Assembly (NCBI GenBank): GCA_016764135.1
Contig: JAESSL010000399.1
Coordinates: 1 to 5,994, forward strand
Length of the DNA stretch: 5,994 nucleotides
Source: Alphaproteobacteria bacterium
GTDB taxonomy: Bacteria; Pseudomonadota; Alphaproteobacteria; UBA8366; GCA-2717185
Direction: 5' to 3'
Shown here: one piece after another, positions 1 through 5,272 of the stretch
Position numbering within the stretch: position 1 is the first letter of the stretch
How the letters are laid out: the number at the start of each line of letters is the position of its first letter
Translations under genes and position numbers: made by a program
The notes under the pieces: model-generated
Database searches by the model: none
Seen by the model: only the letters and a program-made list of their open reading frames with translations
Told to the model about the DNA's origin: nothing

Positions 1-1046
1 AACGCATTCGTCGCGCGCACCGGGTCGCCGCCGCAAGCAATCACGAGCGCTAGCGCGCAGAGCGCATTGTCGATCTGGAATTCACCGGGCAGGGCGAAAT
101 CTATCGCGTGCGCGACGCCTAAAATCTCCAGCGACAATGTCCAGCCGTCGCCATTGGGCGTCGCGTCGCGGCAACCGATATCAACGGCGTCATCGTTCTT
201 TTGAAGGTGGCCATAGGTGAGCAGGCGGCAGTTGCGTTTCTCGGCGATTGTTCTGATGGCGGCCGTCTCAGGCGCATGCGCCGGCGCAACGGCGACGCCG
301 ACCGGCGATAACAATGTATCGAACAAGCGGAATTTGGCGGCCCGGTACGCCGCCATCGTGTGGTGGTAATCAAGGTGGTCGCGGGTCAGATTGGTGAAGG
401 CGGCGGCGGTGATCCGCACCCCGTCCAGACGACGTTGATCCAAGCCGTGGCTGGAGGCTTCCATCGCCAGATAATTGACGCCGTTTGACTTCAGTTCGGC
501 CAACGTTTTGTGCAATTGGACCGGGTCCGGCGTGGTTAACCCCGGTCCGCTGGTCATGCCGGGCGCGCCCAATCCCCCAGATACGTTCAATCCGAGGGTG
601 CCTGCGGCGGCGGCTTTGTGGCCAAGAGCGGTCCAGATCTGGCGCGTGAAGGACGCGACGGAGGTTTTCCCGTTGGTCCCGGTGATCGCCGCGATCGTGT
701 CGGGCTGGGCGCCGTAAAACCGCGCGGCCATATGCGCCAGGCGCCGTCTGGGGTCCGGGTCGGTTAAAACGCTGACATTTTTCGTCGGGGCGTCTTTCGC
801 CCATTCTTTCAGGTCAAACCCGGATGGCGCGAGGATCGCTGCGGCGCCGTTGTTCAGAGCTTGCGGAACGAAGGCGCGTCCATCCATCGTCGCGCCCGGT
901 AAGGCGGCGAACAGAAAACCCGGCTTAACCATGCGGCTATCCGCAGATAGACCGGTAATATTCAGGTCCGGGTTTTGATCGGGATGGGTGTGTTCCGAGA
1001 TCACGTCGTTCGTTTCCGTTCCTGCCGACAGCTCAATAAGACGCAA
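1..1046 (-). CDS. murE: UDP-N-acetylmuramyl-tripeptide synthetase MurE, N-terminal part (runs off left edge)
   Basis: Cytoplasmic Mur ligase that uses ATP to add the third stem-peptide residue (meso-diaminopimelate in most Gram-negatives) to UDP-MurNAc-L-Ala-D-Glu. The window shows the first 348 codons, without a stop or frameshift. Visible in order: the N-terminal UDP-binding region with TGLSADSR (31-38) and FAALPG (46-51); the ATP P-loop GTNGKTS (123-129); TTPD (171-174); MEASSHGL (195-202); TNLTRDHLDYH (218-228); the YRAAKFRLF stretch, where K238 is the likely carbamylated lysine; and GEFQIDNAL (321-329). The C-terminal domain, with the motif that sets diaminopimelate versus lysine, lies outside, so amino acid specificity is inferred. 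I chose TTG at 1046 because it gives the family-like start MRLIELSAG and has an AGGAAGG ribosome site 8 bases upstream. It overlaps the end of ftsI by 14 bases. An in-frame GTG at 1004 is the alternative. Identity is near certain; the start is fairly sure. Confidence 0.96.
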   Translation of the reverse strand, partial: MRLIELSAGTETNDVISEHTHPDQNPDLNITGLSADSRMVKPGFLFAALPGATMDGRAFVPQALNNGAAAILAPSGFDLKEWAKDAPTKNVSVLTDPDPRRRLAHMAARFYGAQPDTIAAITGTNGKTSVASFTRQIWTALGHKAAAAGTLGLNVSGGLGAPGMTSGPGLTTPDPVQLHKTLAELKSNGVNYLAMEASSHGLDQRRLDGVRITAAAFTNLTRDHLDYHHTMAAYRAAKFRLFDTLLSPVGVAVAPAHAPETAAIRTIAEKRNCRLLTYGHLQKNDDAVDIGCRDATPNGDGWTLSLEILGVAHAIDFALPGEFQIDNALCALALVIACGGDPVRATNA

Positions 1047-2832
1047 GCCGTGGGCCTTCCTGTTTGATGTCGATATCCAGTAGTCGTTTTATCGCCGGGT
1101 CGGATTCGTCCATCGGCGCGACACCCAGGAAGGGCGCGGCCCGCTGGACAATGCGTCGAACGACCGGGGCGGCGATCCAGCCACCGGTTGCATAGCCATG
1201 GGTGCTTTTGTTTCCTTGTGGTTCGTCGACAAGCGCCAGAACCACATAACGCGGATTATTCATGGGAAAGGCGCCGACGAAGGACGAAATAAGCGCCCGC
1301 CGGTTGTAGCCTCGGCGTCCGGACTTCTCTGCGGTTCCGGTCTTGCCGCCAACCAGATAGCCGATTGCGCCTGCTTTGCGGCCTGTGCCCTTTTCAACAA
1401 CCAGTCGCATTAACCGCCGCAATTCCAACGATGTTTCCGCCGACTTGACGCGCTCGCCCGCTTTCTTTTTGAGCGTTGAATCGTCGCGCCGAATGAGCGT
1501 GGGTCGGTGGAAGACGCCGCCATTGACCACCGCCGCGACGCCCGTAATCAATTGCAGCGGACTGACCGCCAGACCGTGGCCAAAGCCGATGGTCATGGTG
1601 TTGATCGGGCGCCAGGGCTTTGGTTTCATCGGTGCGCCGACTTCGGGCAACTCGATGGCGGCAGGGCTCAACATGCCCAGCCTTGCGAGGAATTCCTGCT
1701 GCGCTTCCCCCCCGACGTCGCGCGCCATTTTCGCGGAGCCGATATTGGAGGAGTACATGAAAATTTCCGGGACCGAGAGCCAGCGCTTCTTGGCGTGGAA
1801 ATCGCGAATGGTGAAGCGCGCTACCCTAAGCGGCTTGGTGGCATCGTACCCATCTGTCATGCTCACAACGCCGTAATCCAGCGCCATCGCGGTTGCGAAA
1901 ATCTTAAACGTTGAGCCCAGTTCATAAACGCCCAGCGTTGCGCGGTTGAATCGTTGATTGTCCGATGCCCGGTTTTGCAGATTGGGGTCGTAATCGGGCA
2001 GCGACGTCATCGCGAGGACTTCGCCCTTTTGGGCGTCGAGGATGATCCCGGTGGCGCCGATGGCGCGCGACGAGGTCATGACGCGCGTCAATTCACTGCG
2101 CAATAAGTGTTGCAGTCGAATGTCGATGGTCAGGCGAACTGGGTCCGCGTTGCTGCGTAGGGCGGTGTCGAAGCTCTTTTCAATGCCCGCCAGTCCGTCG
2201 CCGTCAACGCCGACAAACCCCAGAATATGCGCGGCTAAAGTTCCATGCGGGTAGACGCGGGATTCGGCGGTTTGAAATTCAACGCCAGGAATGCCCAGTT
2301 GAATGACGTCCCATTGCTGACGCGGCGACAGGTTCCGTTTTAACCAGACGAAGCCGCGTCCTGATTTTAGTTTCGCGGCGATTTCCGCCTCGCGTAGATC
2401 CGGCAGGGCGCCAACCAGCAGGCGCGCGGCGTCGTCCGCATCGAGAATTTTTCGCGGATTGGCGAAGAGAGAGGCGGTTTGCAGGCTTGTCGCGACGATC
2501 TCGCCATTGCGGTCCACAATGTCCGCCCGCCCGGTGCGCATTTCCGACGCACTGGGCGCGCGGGCGACGCGAGGCTCGCGCGCTTCTTGTAAAAGGGCGA
2601 TGTCGATCAGGCGCATGCCGACGACGGCGAAACCCAGCATCATGATGGAGCCGCCGATAAGAAGCCGGGTGCGGCCGGTTTCCAGCGCGGCGTGCAATCG
2701 ATTGTCCCGCCGTCCTTGTGCGCCTTGCAACGGCGTACACGGAATGACCGCGGCGGCGGCCGAATAACGGCGTGGTCGGATGGTTCGACGACCACGGCGA
2801 AGGCGTCCGGAAAGTGAGGTCCAGAAATTCAT
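1033..2832 (-). CDS. ftsI: Septal peptidoglycan D,D-transpeptidase FtsI (penicillin-binding protein 3)
   Basis: Class B penicillin-binding protein of 599 residues that crosslinks peptidoglycan at the division septum as partner of FtsW, anchored in the inner membrane with its catalytic domain in the periplasm. It has a basic cytoplasmic N-terminus (1-55, many arginines), one membrane segment (about 56-80, LLIGGSIMMLGFAVVG), a dimerisation/pedestal region starting with RADIVDRNGEIVA (102-114), and a transpeptidase domain (about 255-570). All three active-site motifs are intact: S307-T-F-K310 with the acylated serine, S361-S-N363, and K497-T-G499. The FGHGLAVSPLQL stretch (417-428) is also typical. 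Length is close to the roughly 590 residues of the E. coli protein. The ATG at 2832 has GGGGGA about 5 bases upstream and lies 10 bases after the ftsL stop. A separate SpoVD- or PBP2-type protein is unlikely given its place between ftsL and murE. Very sure. Confidence 0.97.
   Translation of the reverse strand: MNFWTSLSGRLRRGRRTIRPRRYSAAAAVIPCTPLQGAQGRRDNRLHAALETGRTRLLIGGSIMMLGFAVVGMRLIDIALLQEAREPRVARAPSASEMRTGRADIVDRNGEIVATSLQTASLFANPRKILDADDAARLLVGALPDLREAEIAAKLKSGRGFVWLKRNLSPRQQWDVIQLGIPGVEFQTAESRVYPHGTLAAHILGFVGVDGDGLAGIEKSFDTALRSNADPVRLTIDIRLQHLLRSELTRVMTSSRAIGATGIILDAQKGEVLAMTSLPDYDPNLQNRASDNQRFNRATLGVYELGSTFKIFATAMALDYGVVSMTDGYDATKPLRVARFTIRDFHAKKRWLSVPEIFMYSSNIGSAKMARDVGGEAQQEFLARLGMLSPAAIELPEVGAPMKPKPWRPINTMTIGFGHGLAVSPLQLITGVAAVVNGGVFHRPTLIRRDDSTLKKKAGERVKSAETSLELRRLMRLVVEKGTGRKAGAIGYLVGGKTGTAEKSGRRGYNRRALISSFVGAFPMNNPRYVVLALVDEPQGNKSTHGYATGGWIAAPVVRRIVQRAAPFLGVAPMDESDPAIKRLLDIDIKQEGPRLASY
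1055..1061 (-). promoter_or_regulatory. Ribosome binding site for murE (decides the TTG start)
   Basis: AGGAAGG on the minus strand lies inside the last codons of ftsI, 8 bases before the TTG at 1046. It is a strong match to the anti-Shine-Dalgarno sequence at ideal spacing. The later GTG at 1004 has only weaker purine runs (AGGA, GGAAA) upstream. This supports initiation inside ftsI and coupling of murE to ftsI translation. Confidence 0.7.
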
Positions 2833-2842
2833 GCGATTCCCC

Positions 2843-3226
2843 CTATTCCGCTTCTCTTGTGGAAATGGGACGAATGGGCAGGTCGGGCGTCAGCGTGAGC
2901 GCGCCGCTGGTTCGGTCAGAGGTTGCCTGATTTGGCGCCAGTGGCGTTGCGCGGTGCGGCAGATCCTCCAACCCACCGATCTGGGTCGTGCGAAGCGGCT
3001 GCAATTCAGGCAGGAATTGACGGCGTAGTTCTTCGATCCGTTCCGGGCGCCCGAGGAAACTCCATTCCGCTTTCAGGACATGCACTGCATTCTGTTCTTC
3101 TAGTATTTCTTTGTTCAGGGTCGTCAATTGGTGTTCCAACTGTTCGACCTTGTAGGTGATATGGAACAGCGCGAACCCGGCGACGCCCGCCAGAGAAAGG
3201 TACAGGAAGATGGCGACGCCCTTCAT
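2843..3226 (-). CDS. ftsL: Cell division protein FtsL
   Basis: Small bitopic inner-membrane protein of the FtsQLB divisome subcomplex, which signals to FtsWI to start septal synthesis. Of 127 residues, the first few form a very short cytoplasmic tail. A membrane segment follows at about 4-23 (VAIFLYLSLAGVAGFALF), then a periplasmic heptad-like helix at about 25-58 (VEQLEHQLTTLNKEILEEQ), then the conserved LKAEWSFLGRPERIEEL region (51-67) and PELQPL. Residues from about 84 form a proline- and threonine-rich tail that is probably disordered. FtsL is poorly conserved in sequence, so the call rests on topology, the EWxxLxRPERIE motif and position between rsmH and ftsI. The ATG at 3226 overlaps the rsmH stop as ATGA and has AGGAGGG 6 bases upstream. 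Confidence 0.92.
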   Translation of the reverse strand: MKGVAIFLYLSLAGVAGFALFHITYKVEQLEHQLTTLNKEILEEQNAVHVLKAEWSFLGRPERIEELRRQFLPELQPLRTTQIGGLEDLPHRATPLAPNQATSDRTSGALTLTPDLPIRPISTREAE

Positions 3227-4248
3227 GCGGCGCCCTCCTGGTCGGACTCAGAAAAAGCGAGGGCGGATGTGCGTTCGGCGCTGCGCAGCCGGGCCGAACG
3301 GGCGCGCGGGTTGCGTCGCGCCTCCGCCTTGCTGGCGGTTACGCCGGATCGGGACAAAAGTTTGAAGCTGGGCGCGCGCGGCGGCGCTGTTTCTGGTGCG
3401 TGACGGGATCCGCGCGGCGCGGCGCCGGCGCGGTCGCGCAGAAAGGTTTTGACGCAACGATCTTCCAGCGAGTGAAATGACACCACGACCAGTCGACCGC
3501 CGGGCTTCAGGATCAATTCCGCCGCCGCCAGCCCGCGTTGCAATTCGCCGAGCTCATCGTTGATGTGAATGCGCAGCGCCATGAAGGTGCGGGTCGCGGG
3601 GTCGATGCCGTCGCGCGACTGGGGGACGACGCGGCGTACGATGGCGGCCAGTTGAAGCGTGGTTTCAATCGGCGTCTCGTTGCGCGCCTCGACGATCGTG
3701 CGCGCGACCCGTCTTGCGCGACGCTCGTCGCCATATTCAAAAATAATGCGCGACAGTTCTTTTTCTTCGACCGTGTTCACCAGATCGGCGGCGCTGAAGC
3801 CTTCTTGCGCCATGCGCATGTCCAGGGGGCCATCGGCGCGGAAGGAGAAACCACGATGGTCTTCGTCCAGTTGCGGCGACGATACGCCAAGGTCCAGCAC
3901 GACGCCGTCGACGGCGCCGTCGGTGATTACGTCCTGGTTTTCGTCGATAAGTTCGGCCATGTCGCCAAAGCGTCCGCGGATCACATTCAGGCGGCCGTCA
4001 AACTCCTGGACCATCGGGGCGCCGCGCAAAATCGCGTCCGGGTCGCGGTCGATGGCCAGTATCGTGCAGGGCGCCGCGTTCAGAATGGCGCGCGTATACC
4101 CACCCGCGCCGAACGTGCCGTCGATATAAACGCCGCCGTCGCGCGGTTCCAGCGCAGACAGAACCTCTTCCATCAGGACGGGAATATGAACGGGCCCGGA
4201 TTGGCCGGAGCCCTGTTCGGTCTGGTTGGGGGAGCGAGGGTTACTCAT
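3223..4248 (-). CDS. rsmH: 16S rRNA (cytosine1402-N4)-methyltransferase RsmH (MraW)
   Basis: S-adenosylmethionine-dependent enzyme that methylates N4 of C1402 in the ribosomal P site; it is encoded in the dcw cluster in most bacteria. The 341-residue product shows HIPVLMEEVL (21-30), the SAM-binding loop DGTFGAGGYT (43-52), AIDRDP (65-70), DLGVSSPQLD (119-128), GFSFRADGPLDMRM (133-146), YGDERRARRVA (172-182), RTFMALRIHIN (220-230), SFHSLEDR (257-264) and a basic NPRARSARLR tail (313-322). The family is usually 300-340 residues. The frame stays open upstream to 4623, but that 125-residue stretch is mraZ read in another frame, has no family resemblance, and should not be added. The chosen ATG at 4248 overlaps the mraZ stop by 8 bases; its own ribosome site is weak (GGGACG about 9 bases upstream), so coupling to mraZ is likely. 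Confidence 0.96.
   Translation of the reverse strand: MSNPRSPNQTEQGSGQSGPVHIPVLMEEVLSALEPRDGGVYIDGTFGAGGYTRAILNAAPCTILAIDRDPDAILRGAPMVQEFDGRLNVIRGRFGDMAELIDENQDVITDGAVDGVVLDLGVSSPQLDEDHRGFSFRADGPLDMRMAQEGFSAADLVNTVEEKELSRIIFEYGDERRARRVARTIVEARNETPIETTLQLAAIVRRVVPQSRDGIDPATRTFMALRIHINDELGELQRGLAAAELILKPGGRLVVVSFHSLEDRCVKTFLRDRAGAAPRGSRHAPETAPPRAPSFKLLSRSGVTASKAEARRNPRARSARLRSAERTSALAFSESDQEGAA
3233..3239 (-). promoter_or_regulatory. Ribosome binding site for ftsL
   Basis: AGGAGGG on the minus strand, 6 bases before the ftsL ATG and inside the final codons of rsmH. It is the strongest Shine-Dalgarno match in the cluster and fixes the ftsL start, with the ATGA overlap indicating coupled termination and reinitiation. 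Confidence 0.75.
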
Positions 4249-4756
4249 CTGAATCGCGTCCCGAATCGTCCCGCGTGTCGTCTCGTCGGGGTCGGTTTTC
4301 GTTGGATGGGCCTCTGCGTCGCGGGAGCGTGCGCCCCTTTGCGCGCGCGCGTGATCGTTCAGCGTGCTCCTTGTAGGCTTCCGGGCGCCAAATCTGGAAC
4401 CGCGATCCGCCGCCGACAAACAGGGCGCGGGCTTCGATGTCAGCAAAGGCGATGAAATCAGGCGGCAGGACGATACGACCGTCGCCATCGATGGAGATTT
4501 TCTGGGCGTCGGCGAGAATGACGGCGGAAAAGTCCTCCTCTTCGTCGGAGAACATGTCGAATTCCCGCTCAATCCGGTCTGATAATCCCTGGATAAAGTC
4601 GCGATCGACGGCGATGAGCGCATCTACGCGGGGGGACGGGAACACATAGATAGCCCGGTCCTGGTCCGGCGCCAATTCTGCGCGGTAATCCGCAGGCAGC
4701 GACACCCGGCCTTTCTTGTCTACCTTATTCTCGTGTCTTCCTGTGAAAAGCGCCAT
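4241..4756 (-). CDS. mraZ: Transcriptional regulator MraZ
   Basis: DNA-binding protein that opens the dcw cluster and, in E. coli, represses it by binding TGGGN repeats near its promoter; in other bacteria an activating role is reported. The 171-residue product carries two SpoVT/AbrB-like half-domains: ALFTGRHENKVDKKGRVSLP (2-21) with the DKKGR signature at 13-17, and DAQKISIDGDGRIVLP (83-98) with DGDGR at 90-94. From about 133 a charged tail rich in Arg and Asp follows, making it longer than the roughly 150 residues of the E. coli protein. I chose ATG at 4756 because it gives the family-standard MALF start. The frame also opens at a TTG at 4765, which would add Met-Ala-Thr but leaves almost no room between GGGAAG and the start codon. 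The first gene of the operon, it overlaps rsmH by 8 bases. Confidence 0.95.
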   Translation of the reverse strand: MALFTGRHENKVDKKGRVSLPADYRAELAPDQDRAIYVFPSPRVDALIAVDRDFIQGLSDRIEREFDMFSDEEEDFSAVILADAQKISIDGDGRIVLPPDFIAFADIEARALFVGGGSRFQIWRPEAYKEHAERSRARAKGRTLPRRRGPSNENRPRRDDTRDDSGRDSDE

Positions 4757-4767
4757 GGTGGCCAAAA

Positions 4768-4773
4768 CTTCCC
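4768..4773 (-). promoter_or_regulatory. Possible ribosome binding site for mraZ
   Basis: GGGAAG on the minus strand, 11 bases before the ATG at 4756 and only 2 bases before the TTG at 4765. The spacing is slightly long for the ATG and far too short for the TTG, so it favours the ATG without being an ideal site. Confidence 0.45.
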
Positions 4774-4857
4774 GGTACGCGTTCGATCTGCACGAGACTC
4801 AGCGCGGAAGGTCCTGGTCTTCTCGAAGTAGGTTAAATCGGAATGATGCTTTTCCCG

Positions 4858-4884
4858 TATTCGACCAAAAATATTCGACCAAAA
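4858..4884. repeat. Tandem 13-bp direct repeat in the mraZ leader
   Basis: TATTCGACCAAAA occurs at 4858-4870 and again, identically, at 4872-4884, separated by one base (period 14). It lies between the candidate mraZ promoters and the mraZ start, so it would be in the leader RNA. Function unknown; it could be a protein site or just a small duplication. Confidence 0.85.
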
Positions 4885-4902
4885 TTCGCGCGCACCCGTA
4901 AG

Positions 4903-4918
4903 ATGGCGACAGCGCCAT
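4903..4918. repeat. Short perfect inverted repeat (hairpin) in the mraZ leader
   Basis: ATGGCG at 4903-4908 and CGCCAT at 4913-4918 form a perfect 6-bp stem with a 4-base loop. If mraZ is transcribed from the promoters suggested here, the hairpin would sit near the 5' end of the message, where it could affect stability. There is no following T-run, so it is not an intrinsic terminator. Confidence 0.55.
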
Positions 4919-4922
4919 TTCA

Positions 4923-4957
4923 TGGGATACCATGGAATATCATGGGTTTTAGCGGGA
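4923..4957 (+). promoter_or_regulatory. Putative MraZ operator: four TGGGN-type direct repeats at 10-bp period
   Basis: On the plus strand TGGGA (4923-4927), TGGAA (4933-4937), TGGGT (4943-4947) and a diverged CGGGA (4953-4957) follow each other with exactly 5 bases between elements. The first three are each preceded by CA, giving CATGG. This matches the arrangement known for E. coli MraZ: TGGGN repeats with 5-base spacers in front of mraZ. The repeats read on the strand opposite to mraZ. They cover the -10 and reach the -35 of the nearer candidate promoter, consistent with autoregulation by occlusion. That MraZ binds here is inferred from pattern and position. Confidence 0.75.
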
Positions 4958-4963
4958 AGTCAA
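4936..4963 (-). promoter_or_regulatory. Candidate mraZ promoter, proximal
   Basis: On the minus strand TTGACT (4958-4963) is a 5 of 6 match to the sigma70 -35, followed after 16 bases by GATATT (4936-4941), a 4 of 6 match to the -10. Transcription would start near 4929, giving a leader of about 170 bases. The -10 is embedded in the TGGGN repeat array. The -35 is good and the -10 mediocre, so this is a candidate only. Confidence 0.5.
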
Positions 4964-4976
4964 CTAAACCACAGTA

Positions 4977-5005
4977 ATTATCGGCAAATATTCAGTCAGT
5001 TTAAA
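4977..5005 (-). promoter_or_regulatory. Candidate mraZ promoter, distal
   Basis: On the minus strand TTTAAA (5000-5005, 4 of 6 match to the -35) and GATAAT (4977-4982, 5 of 6 match to the -10) are separated by 17 bases. Transcription would start near 4970, placing the repeat array 4923-4957 just downstream in the transcribed region. It competes with the proximal candidate; both could be used. Confidence 0.4.
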
Positions 5006-5099
5006 TCGTTTTATTGTTCTCATAAATAAACCAAGTCTGGTCATTCTCGATCTCTCAGGCACAAGTTGTTGTGTATTTGTCGTTCCTTTCAGAGTCACT

Positions 5100-5160
5100 G
5101 CGAATCGGGTTCATTTAATGTTCTAACTATGTTCTTTTCAAGGCGAATCTGGTTTTATTT
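5100..5160. repeat. Imperfect direct repeat upstream of the hydrolase gene
   Basis: GCGAATC-G-GGTT-C-ATTT starting at 5100 recurs as GCGAATC-T-GGTT-TT-ATTT starting at 5143, a 43-base shift with one substitution and one short indel. Between them ATGTTCT occurs twice, at 5118-5124 and 5129-5135 (period 11). These could be regulator sites for the plus-strand gene, but the region is AT-rich and part of the similarity may be chance. Confidence 0.4.
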
Positions 5161-5263
5161 TTAGAGCGGTATTTTTGGTGCATTCTGAATGAAATCACGA
5201 CAAACTTCAGGCCTGCCGAGTTGGGTATTCTCAGTTTACACAACTGGCGTAATCGTTTCGAAA

Positions 5264-5266
5264 GGA
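5264..5266 (+). promoter_or_regulatory. Ribosome binding site for the alpha/beta-hydrolase gene
   Basis: GGA within AAAGGA lies 6 bases before the ATG at 5273. It supports that start over the in-frame ATG at 5282, which has no purine-rich stretch at suitable spacing. Confidence 0.6.
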
Positions 5267-5272
5267 TGCAAC

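Larger units (their letters stand above)
4757..5272. other. Intergenic region between divergent mraZ and hydrolase genes
   Basis: There are 516 bases without a convincing gene. The mraZ-proximal part (4757-4920) is moderately GC-rich and would be transcribed as the mraZ leader; it holds a tandem repeat and a hairpin. The rest (about 4920-5272) is clearly AT-rich compared with the genes on either side and holds the candidate mraZ promoters and the MraZ-type repeat array. From about 5040 to 5260 I see only short imperfect direct repeats and no convincing sigma70-type promoter for the plus-strand gene. No tRNA, terminator hairpin with a T-run, or insertion sequence end was seen. Confidence 0.7.

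Noticed and set aside
370..804. Minus-strand open frame of 144 codons within murE
   Set aside because: It is a different frame of the same strand; the correct frame contains the GTNGKT P-loop and other MurE motifs throughout.
1376..1914. Plus-strand open frames of 166 and 135 codons
   Set aside because: They are antisense to the FtsI transpeptidase domain, overlap each other in different frames and show no recognisable motif.
3538..4455. Plus-strand open frame of 305 codons
   Set aside because: It is exactly antisense to rsmH and mraZ, which carry full family motifs; its translation is rich in Arg, Ala and Val and shows no domain. It is a shadow of GC-rich coding sequence.
4749..4766. GCCACCATGG around the mraZ start, a perfect match to the eukaryotic Kozak consensus
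   Set aside because: The gene order and operon packing are bacterial, so the match is chance; there is no sign of engineered sequence.
4720..4923. Minus-strand 67-codon frame between the operator and mraZ, a possible leader peptide
   Set aside because: There is no ribosome binding site before its ATG, which lies in the repeat array and probably at or before the transcription start of the proximal promoter; it overlaps mraZ out of frame and has no recognisable composition.
5060..5073. Short inverted repeat CACAA/TTGTG with a 4-base loop
   Set aside because: A 5-bp AT-leaning stem is expected by chance in a region of this size; no T-run or other context makes it a terminator or operator.
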